Counted from the first letter of the stretch, positions 54,563-63,206 are shown. The stretch is 64,000 nucleotides of DNA from JADJNY01 sp046349615 (GCA_046349615.1 JAXMBZ010000007.1:62001-126000); one strand, 5' to 3'. The notes: generated by a model not told the origin, from the sequence alone. Numbers and translations: made by a program.

Positions 54563-55651
54563 TCACCGGCCGAAACGCCGCGGGAAGCGCTGTTCGAGCT
54601 CCTCGGCGATCTCCTCGCCCATGGTCGCATTGGCGGCGCCGTCGTAATGTCCGTCGTAGGGGAGCACGTGCAAGCGTCCGTCCGTGCGCCGCTGGGCGCG
54701 CAGCGCGGGCAGGAGCTCGACCACGTCGAGACGGTGCGCCGCGCACGCACTCCGAACACGTGACGCGTGCTCGTCCCGTTCGTCGTCGTGCTGCACGAGC
54801 GTCGCGAGCGGGACGATGGCGACGAGCACGTCGAAGTCGTGGCGCTGCGCGAGTTCCGCGAGGCGCCCGAACGAGGCGTCGAGTCGCGACCAAGCGGCTT
54901 CGACGTCGCCCGGAGCCGCCGCGGGCCACGTGAGGTCGCTCCACACGTCGTGGAGCTTCATCACGAGCGCGCTCGACCGCGCCGTCTGCCGCAGCCGCCA
55001 GCTCCGGCGCAGCGCGTCGCTCGCCGGCGCGTTCCAGTCGAACACGATCGGGCCGCTCGCCTCGAGCCGTTGGGCGAGCGCCGCGCAGTCGACGCGATCG
55101 AGGTCGTTCGCGTACCAGCAGAGGACGACGATCCCGGGGCGGACGCGCGGTAGGAGTTCCTCCAGGAGCGCGAGCTCCTGCTCCGTGGCGTACGAACGCA
55201 CGCCGCCGTTCCACACGCGCGGTCGCCCGGCGCCGCCGCGCAGGCGGAGCTCGCGCTCGAGGGCCGCGGGCAGCGTCTCCTCGTCCCCCACTCCCTGCCC
55301 GTAGACGAGGCTGTCGCCGAGCACGAGCACCCGCGGATCCTCCGGCGCCGCGTCGGCGTGGGCCGGGCCGCGCAGCCCGAGCTCGTTGACGCGCACTTCG
55401 TGCAGGTAGGTGAAGTGCACGGAGTCCGGGATCATCTCGAAGCCGCGAGTCGGGTGGGTACGGACCTCCATCAACGGCTCGCGCTCCGCCATCGGCGCGC
55501 CCCACAGAGCGCGCGCGAAGAGCTCGCCGGCGAGGAGCGCGACGATCGCTCCCGCGCTCAGCGCGGCGAGACGACGCAGGACCCCGCGCCTCGTTCGTCG
55601 AGGAGTCGACTCGCGCACGGCCGGTTCGGGAACGAAGGACACGCGCGACAT
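54563..55651 (-). CDS. Membrane-anchored SGNH/GDSL-type hydrolase
   Basis: The product has 362 residues. One membrane helix (LRRLAALSAGAIVALLAGEL) near the N-terminus is followed by SGNH blocks: VLVLGDSLVYGQGVGD (nucleophile Ser), the RVWNGGVRSY glycine block, CWYANDLDR (Asn) and LPYDGHYDGAANATM (Asp-His). Such enzymes often act as O-acetyl esterases or transferases on polysaccharide. The start MSRVSFVPE is preferred over an in-frame ATG 55 codons earlier in atypical sequence. It is convergent with paralogue 2 and divergent from a glycosyltransferase, fitting an envelope-sugar neighbourhood. Confidence 0.82.
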   Translation of the reverse strand: MSRVSFVPEPAVRESTPRRTRRGVLRRLAALSAGAIVALLAGELFARALWGAPMAEREPLMEVRTHPTRGFEMIPDSVHFTYLHEVRVNELGLRGPAHADAAPEDPRVLVLGDSLVYGQGVGDEETLPAALERELRLRGGAGRPRVWNGGVRSYATEQELALLEELLPRVRPGIVVLCWYANDLDRVDCAALAQRLEASGPIVFDWNAPASDALRRSWRLRQTARSSALVMKLHDVWSDLTWPAAAPGDVEAAWSRLDASFGRLAELAQRHDFDVLVAIVPLATLVQHDDERDEHASRVRSACAAHRLDVVELLPALRAQRRTDGRLHVLPYDGHYDGAANATMGEEIAEELEQRFPRRFGR

Positions 55652-55787
55652 TGTGCGCGACGGAGCGGACGCATGCAGCGACTTCGTCCGCGAGATCGTC
55701 GCCGCGCCTTCGGGCCGGAAGCCCTTTCCGCGTCGGACGCCGCCTACGGCCGTGGATCGCCCGCGGTCGATCTGCCATCCTCCACGC

Positions 55788-57005
55788 ATGAGCGTCGGTC
55801 GGATCCTCTTCGTCACCGAGAAGTTCCCCTGGCCCGTCGACGACGGCGGGCAGGCACGGACCTACAACGTGCTCGCGTGCCTCGCGCGCTCGTTCCCCGT
55901 GACGCTCATCGGCCTCGCGCCGCCCGATCCCGCGCACGTCGCTCCGATCGAGGCGCTCGGCGTCGAGGTCGACCTCGCCGGCGCGCGCGCGCCGCGCTGG
56001 CAGGCGCCCGCGTGGGCGGCGCTGTCGACGTTCGGCCGCGCGCCGCACCCGATGGGCAAGAACCGCTCGGGCCGGATGCTCGCGTCGATCCGGCGCAGGA
56101 TCGAGGCGGGCGGCGTGCTCGGCGTGCACTTCAACCACCTCGACACCGCGCAGTACGTCGAGCGCCTCGGGCCGCTCCGCTCGCGCGTGCGCTGCGTGTT
56201 CGACACGCACAACGTGCTGACGACGATGTACCAGCGCTTCGCCGACACGGCGAGGAACCCGCTAGCGAAGAGCTTCCTCCACCTGCAGTGGACGAAGATG
56301 AATCGCTTCGAGCGCGCGATCATGAAGCAGATGGACCTCGTGTGCGTCTGCTCGGACGTCGAGCGCGATCTCCTTCGCACCTGGGGCGTCGACCGCGCGC
56401 TCGTCGTCCCGAACGGAGTCGACACGGAGTACTTCACGCCGCCCGCCGACGCGATCGCGGAGCGCGCGCGGCCGCCGCTCGTCGTCTTCACCGGAGCGAT
56501 GGGCTACGCGCCGAACTCGGACGGCGTGCGCTGGTTCCTCGACGCCGTGCTGCCGCTCGTGCGCGAGCGCGTCCCCGACGTGCGCTTCCGCGTCGTCGGC
56601 AAGGACCCGCCCGCCGACCTCGTCGCGCGCTCGGTGCCCGGCGCGGTCGAGTTCACGGGCTACGTCGACGACGTGCGTCCGCACATGCGCGGCGCGTCCG
56701 TGTTCGTGTGTCCGCTGCGCATCGGCGGCGGGACGCGGCTCAAGATCCTCGACGCGATGTCGCTCGGGCTGCCGGTCGTCTCGACGACCGTCGGCGCCGA
56801 AGGGCTCGCCGTCACGAACCACCACGACGTCGAGCTCGCGGACGATCCGCATGCGTTCGCGGCGGCGGTGCTCGAGCTGCTCGGCGACGAGCGCCGCGCG
56901 CACCTGCTCGCGACGAACGGCCGTGAGCTCGTCCTCGCGCGCTACGGATGGAGCGGCGTGACGCGCCCGCTCGTCGAGCGGCTCGCGGCGGCGCCGGTCG
57001 GCTGA
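55788..57005 (+). CDS. GT4-family glycosyltransferase
   Basis: The product has 405 residues with a GT-B fold. The N-terminal RILFVTEKFPWPVDDGGQAR and the C-terminal donor-site blocks VPNGVDTEYFTPP, TGAMGYAPNSDGVRWFLDAV, RFRVVGKDPPADL and PLRIGGGTRLKILDAMSLGL (E/D-x7-E-like region) place it with WbnG/ExoL-type enzymes making exopolysaccharide or O-antigen sugars. The sugar and acceptor are not evident. It is divergent from the SGNH gene and convergent with the Clp-RF2 gene, 13 bases away. Confidence 0.9.
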   Translation: MSVGRILFVTEKFPWPVDDGGQARTYNVLACLARSFPVTLIGLAPPDPAHVAPIEALGVEVDLAGARAPRWQAPAWAALSTFGRAPHPMGKNRSGRMLASIRRRIEAGGVLGVHFNHLDTAQYVERLGPLRSRVRCVFDTHNVLTTMYQRFADTARNPLAKSFLHLQWTKMNRFERAIMKQMDLVCVCSDVERDLLRTWGVDRALVVPNGVDTEYFTPPADAIAERARPPLVVFTGAMGYAPNSDGVRWFLDAVLPLVRERVPDVRFRVVGKDPPADLVARSVPGAVEFTGYVDDVRPHMRGASVFVCPLRIGGGTRLKILDAMSLGLPVVSTTVGAEGLAVTNHHDVELADDPHAFAAAVLELLGDERRAHLLATNGRELVLARYGWSGVTRPLVERLAAAPVG

Positions 57006-57018
57006 AGCGCGCTCGGCG

Positions 57019-60000
57019 TCAGGCGCGCGCCGCCCAGAGGAAGAACGCGTCGAGCTCGCCCGCGAGCACGCGCGCGACGCGCGGACTCGAGCGCCCCGTG
57101 CGCCGATCGCGCACCTCCGCGTCCGCGCCGGTCGCGTAGCGCCGAACGAGCGCGGGGTTGCCCGCCGCAGGGCGGGCGAGTCGGGCCGCCAGCAGCGGCA
57201 GCGCGCGCTCTGCCGCGTCCGCGCCCTCGGCCGCGCACCACGCGACGACGCTCGCGCGCCCGCGTTTTAGCGCGAGTCGCACCTCGCGCAGCGCGACGCC
57301 GTCGAGCCGTCCGCGGACGCCGGTGAGCGGGCGCGTCTCGCACACGAGTTCGTTCGGCGCGGGCCACGCCGTCTCCGGCGGGACCTCCAGCACGTCGACC
57401 GCGACGACCTCGCGCTCCTCGCGCCTCGCGCCGCGCGCGCGGCCGCCTCCGGCCGTGAACACGTGCAACCCCGCCTCGCGCGCGAGGAGCGCGTGCGCTC
57501 CGGCGCCGACGACGTGCAGCGCGAGCGCGTCCTCCGCTCCGTCGCCGCCATGCCGGTCGTCGAGGAGCGCGACCTCGAAGCCGTGCGCGCGCGCCCACGC
57601 CGCGTAGGCGCGCCCGAGCTGCTCGACGGCGCGCAGCGTCGACGTGCGCGGCTTGACGAGCCGCAGCGCGACGATCGCGTCCCCGAGCCCGCGCGCCGGA
57701 TCCCGTGCGAGAAGGTGCGCGGTGCGGCGCTCGTCGAGCTCGAGCTCGACGCAGCGCGCCTCGAGCCGAGGTACGTCGCGCTTGTCGTGGTGGCGCAGGA
57801 CGTGCTCCGCGAATCCGCGCGCGTGCGGTTCGAGCGCGTCCAACCCGCCGAGCACCGCGTCGATCCGGTGCAGCTCGTCGAGCACGGAGAGCGCGTCCGC
57901 TCGCGCGTCCCAGAACGCCGGCGACTGCGTGCGGAGCACGAGCTCTCCGCGCCGCGCGCGCCAAGCCGCCGAGCGCCGCACGAGCTCCTCCACCGCCGCC
58001 GCGAGCCGCACGGCGCGCGTGCGGACGTCCTCGAGGCCCGCGACGACCGCGCGCTTCGGCGTCGACGCCGGCGCGGGCTCCGCGTCGACGAGCTCCGCGA
58101 CGACCGCGCCGTCGTGCGCGCGCAACGCGACCATCGCGCCCGCGCTCGCTTCGCCGCGCGCGAGCAACCGCGCGAGCGGGAGCAGCACGAGCCGCTCGAT
58201 CGTGCGCTTGAGCGGCCGCGCGCCGAGCGCCGGCGAATACCCCTCGGCGAGGAGCAGTTCGACGAGCCCCGGATCGACGTCGACCGCGAGCCCGCGCCGC
58301 GCGATGCCGCCGCGATCGAGCACGGACGTGAGCTCGCGCCGCACGATGCGCTCCGCGGTCTCGAGCGCGAGCGGCTGGAAGTTGACGATGCGGTCGATGC
58401 GCGCGAGGAACTCGGGCCGGAACGAACGACGGAGCTCGCGCAGCACGGCCTCCTTGTCCGGCGGCGGAGGCGGTGCGCCGCCGAAACCGAGGCGCGCCTC
58501 GGTCGGCACCGCGGAGCCGACGTTCGAGGTCAGGATCACGATCGTGCCGCGGAAGCTCGTCGTACGCCCCGCGCCGTCCGTGAGCCGTCCCGCGTCGAAC
58601 ACCTGCAGGCACATGTCGAAGACGTTGAGATGCGCCTTCTCGATCTCGTCGAGCAGCACGACCGAGAACGGGTGCTCGCGCACGGCGCTCGTGAGCAGCC
58701 CCGGCTTGTGCGCGCCGCCGATCAGGCGCTCGAACGCCTCGGGCGTCGCGTACTCGCTCATGTCGAAGCGCAGGAGGCGCGCGGGATCGCCGAAGAGGTA
58801 CTCCGCGAGCGAGCGCGCGAGCTCCGTCTTGCCGACGCCCGTCGGTCCGACGAAGAGGAGCACGCCCATCGGCTTGTGCGGGTCCTGCAGTCCCGCCTTG
58901 ATCAGCGTGACGAGGTCGACGACGGTGTCGACCGCTTCCTTCTGCCCCATGACGCGCGCCTCGAGCGCGGCGCGCACCGCATCGGTCGCGAGCGGCACCG
59001 CGTCGTCGAGGAAGTCGACGGGGATGCCCGTGACCTTCGACACGGACTCGAGGACGTCGCGTTGCGCGAAGCCCGCGGCGCCGGTGCGTTCGAGCACGCT
59101 GCGCAGGAGCGTCGCGCTGCGCCCGGGTTGTGCGACGCTCTGGAAGTACGTGTCCGCCGTCTCGTTCAACGCGGCGAGCGTCGTGCGCTCCGCGAGCACG
59201 CCGTGTTCGAGCGCGATTTGCTCGAGCACGTCGAGCGTCTCGCGCTTGTCCGCGGGCCGCACTTGGACCGGCGCGAACACGCGCGCCAGCGCCGCCGACT
59301 TCCCGAGCGAGCCGCGGTAGCCCTCGGGCGTGCTCTCGCCGAGCAGCGCGACGGAGCCGCTCTCGAGTTCGGGCGCGAGCATCGACGCCATGTTCAGCTC
59401 GGAGTCCTCCGCGCGGCCGCCCATCGCGAGCTCGTGCGCGTTCGGCACGTAAAGCACGACCTTGCGCGGCGCGCGCGCGAGCGCGACGAGGTCGCGGACG
59501 CGCGTCTGCCACTCGCCGAGGTACTTCGTGCCCGCGAGCAGGTCGGACGGCGCGACGCGCACGACGACCCAGCCTTCGTTCCGCGCCGCGAGGCGGTGCG
59601 CGAGCTCGTGCACGAGCGCCGTCTTCCCGACGCCGCTCTCGCCGACGAGCACGGACGTGCGCGAGCCCTTGCCCGAAAGGCGCTCGAGGAGCGTCGTCAC
59701 CGGCCCGTCGACGCCGTGCGCGCGCGCGACGCGCCCCGCGCGGGCTTCCTCGCACAGATCGAGGCCGAACGCGCGGAGCTTCTCGGGCTCGGCGGCGGGT
59801 TCGCTCGACGCGGACGCGCCCTCGTCCTCCTTCTCGCCGGTGCGCAGCTCGAGGAAGGTCTCGAGCACGGGGAAGTCCTCGGGCCCGCGCTCCTTGAGGC
59901 GCGCACGGACGCGCGCGCACGTCTCCGTCGACGGCTCGGGCACGTTCGACGGCCAGCCGCCGGTGAGCTTCTTCTCGAGCAACGCGGCGAGGCGCTGCCC

Positions 60001-60546
60001 GATCCTCCAGCTCGTCATCGGATGCGCGAGCTCCGCGAGGAGGTCGTCGAGCGCGAGCCGCGCGGTGCTCGCGGAGAGCGCGTCCTGCGCCGCGAGCTGC
60101 ACGTCCCAGTCGGAGTCGTGCTTCAACCGATCGAGCGCGAACGCGACGCACGCGGGACGCTGCGCCGCGGCGCGAACCGCCTGGTCGCGCACGCGCCAGG
60201 CGCGGTCGACCGTGAGCGTCTTCACGAGCGCGTCGTCGCCGAGCGAGGGATCCTTCGCGAGCGCCCACGCGAGCGTCCAGCGCACGTACTCGGAGCGGTC
60301 CGCGACGAGCGCGAGCGCGCGCTCGACCATTCCATCGTCGCGGCGCAGCACGCACGCGCGGAGCGCGGCGGCGCGGACGGAGGGATAGGCGTGCTCGAGG
60401 AGCTCGAGCACGTCGTTCGACTCGGCGCCCTCGCCCGCGAGCGCGGCGGCGAGCTGGTGCAGCGCGGTGCCGTGGTCGTTCGAGGAGGAAGGCTCGACGC
60501 CGGACGCGACGAGCTCGCGCACGAGTTCCTGGATGCGAGCGTTCAT
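57019..60546 (-). CDS. HEAT-repeat / Clp-type double AAA+ / release-factor-2-like fusion protein
   Basis: The product has 1175 residues. Residues 50-190 form HEAT-like repeats in place of the usual Clp N-domain. The first AAA+ (about 255-500) has Walker A GESGVGKT (302-309) and pore loop KYLGEW (341-346), but Walker B is VVLYVPNAHE (Asp-Glu lost). The second (about 515-805) has GPTGVGKT (567-574), VVLLDEIEKAH and sensor ILTSN, but its pore loop is cut to LIGGAHKPGLLT. Residues 840-1175 match RF2: SPAFWD (875-880), YAAWARAHGFEVALLDD, GLHVF, and the end RDRRTGRSSPRVARVLAGEL. GGQ is absent. There is no obvious ClpP-binding loop. Probably a ribosome-directed AAA+ factor; inference. Confidence 0.85.
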   Translation of the reverse strand: MNARIQELVRELVASGVEPSSSNDHGTALHQLAAALAGEGAESNDVLELLEHAYPSVRAAALRACVLRRDDGMVERALALVADRSEYVRWTLAWALAKDPSLGDDALVKTLTVDRAWRVRDQAVRAAAQRPACVAFALDRLKHDSDWDVQLAAQDALSASTARLALDDLLAELAHPMTSWRIGQRLAALLEKKLTGGWPSNVPEPSTETCARVRARLKERGPEDFPVLETFLELRTGEKEDEGASASSEPAAEPEKLRAFGLDLCEEARAGRVARAHGVDGPVTTLLERLSGKGSRTSVLVGESGVGKTALVHELAHRLAARNEGWVVVRVAPSDLLAGTKYLGEWQTRVRDLVALARAPRKVVLYVPNAHELAMGGRAEDSELNMASMLAPELESGSVALLGESTPEGYRGSLGKSAALARVFAPVQVRPADKRETLDVLEQIALEHGVLAERTTLAALNETADTYFQSVAQPGRSATLLRSVLERTGAAGFAQRDVLESVSKVTGIPVDFLDDAVPLATDAVRAALEARVMGQKEAVDTVVDLVTLIKAGLQDPHKPMGVLLFVGPTGVGKTELARSLAEYLFGDPARLLRFDMSEYATPEAFERLIGGAHKPGLLTSAVREHPFSVVLLDEIEKAHLNVFDMCLQVFDAGRLTDGAGRTTSFRGTIVILTSNVGSAVPTEARLGFGGAPPPPPDKEAVLRELRRSFRPEFLARIDRIVNFQPLALETAERIVRRELTSVLDRGGIARRGLAVDVDPGLVELLLAEGYSPALGARPLKRTIERLVLLPLARLLARGEASAGAMVALRAHDGAVVAELVDAEPAPASTPKRAVVAGLEDVRTRAVRLAAAVEELVRRSAAWRARRGELVLRTQSPAFWDARADALSVLDELHRIDAVLGGLDALEPHARGFAEHVLRHHDKRDVPRLEARCVELELDERRTAHLLARDPARGLGDAIVALRLVKPRTSTLRAVEQLGRAYAAWARAHGFEVALLDDRHGGDGAEDALALHVVGAGAHALLAREAGLHVFTAGGGRARGARREEREVVAVDVLEVPPETAWPAPNELVCETRPLTGVRGRLDGVALREVRLALKRGRASVVAWCAAEGADAAERALPLLAARLARPAAGNPALVRRYATGADAEVRDRRTGRSSPRVARVLAGELDAFFLWAARA

Positions 60547-60754
60547 CCCGTCAAGCTACTCGGCGTCGGCGCGCGGGTGAATGCGGCGTGCGATCCGAAC
60601 CCGACGCCGACGCGACGCGTTCGCTCTCGGGACTGCCCCTGTCGTAATCACCCACGCGATGGTGGATTTTGACAGGCCGTTCGCACCGTCGGGGCGTCGT
60701 GGACGGTCCCCCGTTCGAGCCCGCGGGCGATTGCAGCCACCGCGACGGGCCCGC

Positions 60755-61012
60755 TCACTTCGTGACGAGTTCGAGGAACAACGCATCCGCCCGCGGCACG
60801 GGCAGCGCCTCCCCGCGCGCGCGCAGCGCTTCGAAGTGCTGCGTCAGCGACTCCACGATCCGCTGCACCGCGACGGCGCGCGTCTTCCCGACCCCGCTGC
60901 ATTCGGGCGCGTCGGGCGCGTGCGCACGGAAGCCCGCGCGCGTGCGCTCGACGACGACGAGGTAGCGCGCGGGCATCGACTTCGGACGCGCTTTGCGCTT
61001 CTGCGTGCTCAT
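60755..61012 (-). CDS. HicB-like antitoxin, no adjacent HicA
   Basis: The product has 85 residues with a HicB-type partial RNase H fold: YLVVVERTRAGFRAHAPDAP, a Gly/Val turn (ECSGVGKTRAVAVQRIVESL) and the C-terminal PVPRADALFLELV. It lies 130 bases beyond a complete hicAB pair. Its ATG overlaps, as ATGA, the stop of an ALDH-derived remnant, so its start codon comes from duplicated sequence. It could be a second antitoxin or an orphan derived from the pair. Confidence 0.75.
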   Translation of the reverse strand: MSTQKRKARPKSMPARYLVVVERTRAGFRAHAPDAPECSGVGKTRAVAVQRIVESLTQHFEALRARGEALPVPRADALFLELVTK

Positions 61013-61040
61013 GGGAACTGGATCCCCTGCGCGAGCGGGA
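61007..61040. repeat. 34-bp direct repeat, copy 1
   Basis: It matches 61657-61690 except for two bases (positions 7-8 of the repeat), starting GCTCAT and ending GCGAGCGGGA. It lies at the hicB-like start, 650 bases from copy 2. Confidence 0.92.
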
Positions 61041-61083
61041 ACACGCCTGAGAGGTGGCTGGGATTCGTCGTGCGGCGCGTGCC
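61009..61083 (-). pseudogene. Remnant of a duplicated ALDH7 C-terminus
   Basis: On the minus strand this frame ends RRTTN, eight residues, PLAQGIQFP, stop. The ALDH7 gene next door ends RRQTN, eight residues, PLAQGIQFG, stop. Spacing is identical, and the last 26 coding bases are identical in DNA. The segment upstream in the frame is not ALDH-like, so only the end was copied. Confidence 0.75.
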
Positions 61084-61142
61084 CACGTCGAGCGCCGGAG
61101 CACGGGGCCCGCGCGACCTCGATTCTCCGCGAGCGGACCGCG

Positions 61143-61406
61143 TCAAGCCGCCACCTGCACCGTCGCGAAGAACTCGATGTGCTTCGTCGTGCGCGTCGGA
61201 CGGATCACGCGCTTCTTCGGCCTCGGGATCGGAAGCCCTTCTTCCTCCATCCCTTCGAGATGGAACTGAATGGCGCCGACGATGCGACGCAAAGCCACGT
61301 CGAGCGACTTTCCCGTAGCGACGCAGCCCGGAAGGTCAGGCACCCACGCGCCCCAGTCCGTGTCCGGGTCCTTCTCGACGACGACGAGGTACTGACGGTT
61401 CTTCAC
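61143..61406 (-). CDS. hicB: HicB antitoxin
   Basis: The product has 87 residues: YLVVVEKDPDTDWGAWVPDL followed by the PGCVATG turn (the HicB signature), KSLDVALRRIVGAIQFHLEG, and IPRPKKRVI. It neutralises HicA by binding and probably represses the operon. Its ATG overlaps the hicA stop by four bases (ATGA). Confidence 0.9.
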   Translation of the reverse strand: MKNRQYLVVVEKDPDTDWGAWVPDLPGCVATGKSLDVALRRIVGAIQFHLEGMEEEGLPIPRPKKRVIRPTRTTKHIEFFATVQVAA

Positions 61407-61612
61407 TGAGGTCTTCCTCCGCGCAAGCCGGCCTGCCTGAGCACGGACTGATGGGTACCCCGGGGCATCGTGTCCCCGAGGTGGCCACTGACGGTCACGG
61501 TACCAGGACGATTTGGATGATGGAACTGACGGTGACTACCCCGCACGCGCACGAGGATCCAGCCCGCACGTTCGAGCAGCCGAATCACCTCACGAACCTT
61601 CGGAGGCTGCAT
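61403..61612 (-). CDS. hicA: HicA mRNA interferase toxin
   Basis: The product has 69 residues of the double-stranded RNA-binding-like HicA fold. It has VREVIRLLERAGWILVRVRG, the catalytic-His context GSHRQFHHP, and the strand TVTVSGHLGD. It cleaves mRNA during stress in known systems. The locus order (toxin first, antitoxin overlapping) is the usual hicAB arrangement. The pair lies between the two 34-bp direct repeats. Confidence 0.88.
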   Translation of the reverse strand: MQPPKVREVIRLLERAGWILVRVRGSHRQFHHPNRPGTVTVSGHLGDTMPRGTHQSVLRQAGLRGGRPQ

Positions 61613-61656
61613 CGGACGGTCCTTCGCGCATCGGTCGCGGCCAGTTCATCTCGAGC

Positions 61657-61690
61657 GCTCATCCGAACTGGATCCCCTGCGCGAGCGGGA
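61657..61690. repeat. 34-bp direct repeat, copy 2 (inside ALDH7 3' end)
   Basis: This copy encodes the last residues of ALDH7 and its stop and is the probable source. Copy 1 is at 61007-61040. The 616 bases between them carry hicAB. Confidence 0.92.
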
Positions 61691-63206
61691 GCTCGCGCGT
61701 GCCGTTGATCGTGTTCGTCTGGCGGCGCATGTACGCCTTCCAGGCGTCGCTGCCCGACTCGCGGCCGCCGCCCGTGTCCTTCTCGCCGCCGAACGCGCCG
61801 CCGATCTCGGCGCCGCTCGTGCCGATGTTCACGTTCGCGATGCCGCAGTCGGAGCCCGCGGCGGAGAGGAAGCGCTCGGCCGAGAGCACGTCGCGCGTGA
61901 AGATCGCCGAGGAGAGCCCCTGCGGCACGCCGTTGTGCTTCGCGATCGCTTCGTCGAGGTCCTTCACGCGGATCAGGTAGAGGATCGGCGCGAACGTCTC
62001 CTTCTGCACGCACTGGAACTCGTTCTCGGCGCGCACGATCGCGGGGCGCACGAACGAGCCCTTCTTGAGCTTGCCCGGGAGCGAGAGCACCTCGCCGCCG
62101 TAGACGACCTTGCCGCCTTCCTTCTTCGCGAGGGAAAGCGCCGCCTGCATGTTGTCGACCGCGACCTGGTCGATCAGCGGACCGCACAGCGTGCCCCTCT
62201 TCATCGGGTCGCCGATCGGGATGCCCGCGTAGGCCTTGACGAGGCGCTTCTCGAGTTCGTCCGCGACCTTCTCGTGCACGAGGATGCGCCGCGTCGTGGT
62301 GCAGCGCTGTCCGGCCGTGCCGACCGCGCCGAACAGGATCGAGCGCAGCGCCATGTCGAGGTCCGCGTCGTCCATCACGACGATCGCGTTGTTGCCGCCG
62401 CACTCGAGGATCGCCTTCGCGAAGCGCGCGCCGAGACGCGACGCGACGTGCTTGCCGACCTCGGACGAGCCCGTGAACGACACGAGCGGCAGGCGCGGGT
62501 CGTCGACGAGCCGCTGCGCGACGTCCTCGTTCGTGCCGATGCACAAAGTCGCGAGCGCGCCGAAGCCCTCCTCCTCGAGCACGCCGCGGCACACGTTCGT
62601 CATCGCGATCGCGGTCAGCGGCGCCTTGGGCGACGGCTTCCACACGCACGCGTCGCCGCAGACGAACGCGAGCATCGAGTTCCACGCCCACACCGCGGCG
62701 GGGAAGTTGAACGCGGTGACGACGCCGACGACGCCGAGCGGGTGCCACTGCTCCTTCATCGAGTGCCCGGGGCGCTCGCTCGGCATCGTCAGGCCGTAGA
62801 GCATGCGCGACTGTCCCACCGCGAAGTCGGCGATGTCGATCGCCTCCTGCACTTCGCCGAGGCCTTCCTGGAGGATCTTGCCGACCTCCATCGTCACGAG
62901 CTTGCCGAGCGGCTCCTTCTTCGCGCGCAGCTCGTTGCCGATGCGGCGCACGATCTCGCCGCGGCGCGGAGCGGGCACGGTGCGCCAACGCAGGAACGCG
63001 TCCTCTGCGGCGGCGACGCACGTCTCGTACTCCTTCGCGGTCGCCTGCTTGACGCGTCCGAGCACCTCGCCCGTCGCGGGGTTCTTGCTCTCGAGTTCGG
63101 GCCCGGAGGTCTTGAGCCAGCGCCCGGCGTACGCGCCGCTGTGGACGGGGTCGATGCCGAGCTCGCGGAGGACGTCGTTCGTGGAGGCGTTCGCGGTGGA
63201 GGTCAT
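61659..63206 (-). CDS. ALDH7-family aldehyde dehydrogenase (piperideine-6-carboxylate / aminoadipate-semialdehyde type)
   Basis: The product has 515 residues. It oxidises an aldehyde to an acid with NAD. Glu268 (LECGGNN) and Cys302 (GQRCTTTRR) are the catalytic pair, and FNFPAAVWAW (167-176) is the active-site entrance. The C-terminus YMRRQTNTINGTRELPLAQG is the ALDH7 hallmark. In bacteria this group mainly completes lysine catabolism (L-2-aminoadipate 6-semialdehyde to 2-aminoadipate). Lysine genes are not adjacent. A TATCGT box is about 25 bases upstream of the ATG. Confidence 0.92.
   Translation of the reverse strand: MTSTANASTNDVLRELGIDPVHSGAYAGRWLKTSGPELESKNPATGEVLGRVKQATAKEYETCVAAAEDAFLRWRTVPAPRRGEIVRRIGNELRAKKEPLGKLVTMEVGKILQEGLGEVQEAIDIADFAVGQSRMLYGLTMPSERPGHSMKEQWHPLGVVGVVTAFNFPAAVWAWNSMLAFVCGDACVWKPSPKAPLTAIAMTNVCRGVLEEEGFGALATLCIGTNEDVAQRLVDDPRLPLVSFTGSSEVGKHVASRLGARFAKAILECGGNNAIVVMDDADLDMALRSILFGAVGTAGQRCTTTRRILVHEKVADELEKRLVKAYAGIPIGDPMKRGTLCGPLIDQVAVDNMQAALSLAKKEGGKVVYGGEVLSLPGKLKKGSFVRPAIVRAENEFQCVQKETFAPILYLIRVKDLDEAIAKHNGVPQGLSSAIFTRDVLSAERFLSAAGSDCGIANVNIGTSGAEIGGAFGGEKDTGGGRESGSDAWKAYMRRQTNTINGTRELPLAQGIQFG

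Noticed and set aside
60547..60754. A short gene or tRNA between the Clp-RF2 and hicB-like genes
   Set aside because: No tRNA fold or convincing start/stop frame; only a relatively A+T-rich patch and the Clp promoter-like box were seen.
61659..63206. The aldehyde dehydrogenase as BoxD of the box pathway
   Set aside because: It has the ALDH7 C-terminal signature and lies 12 kb away from boxCB.
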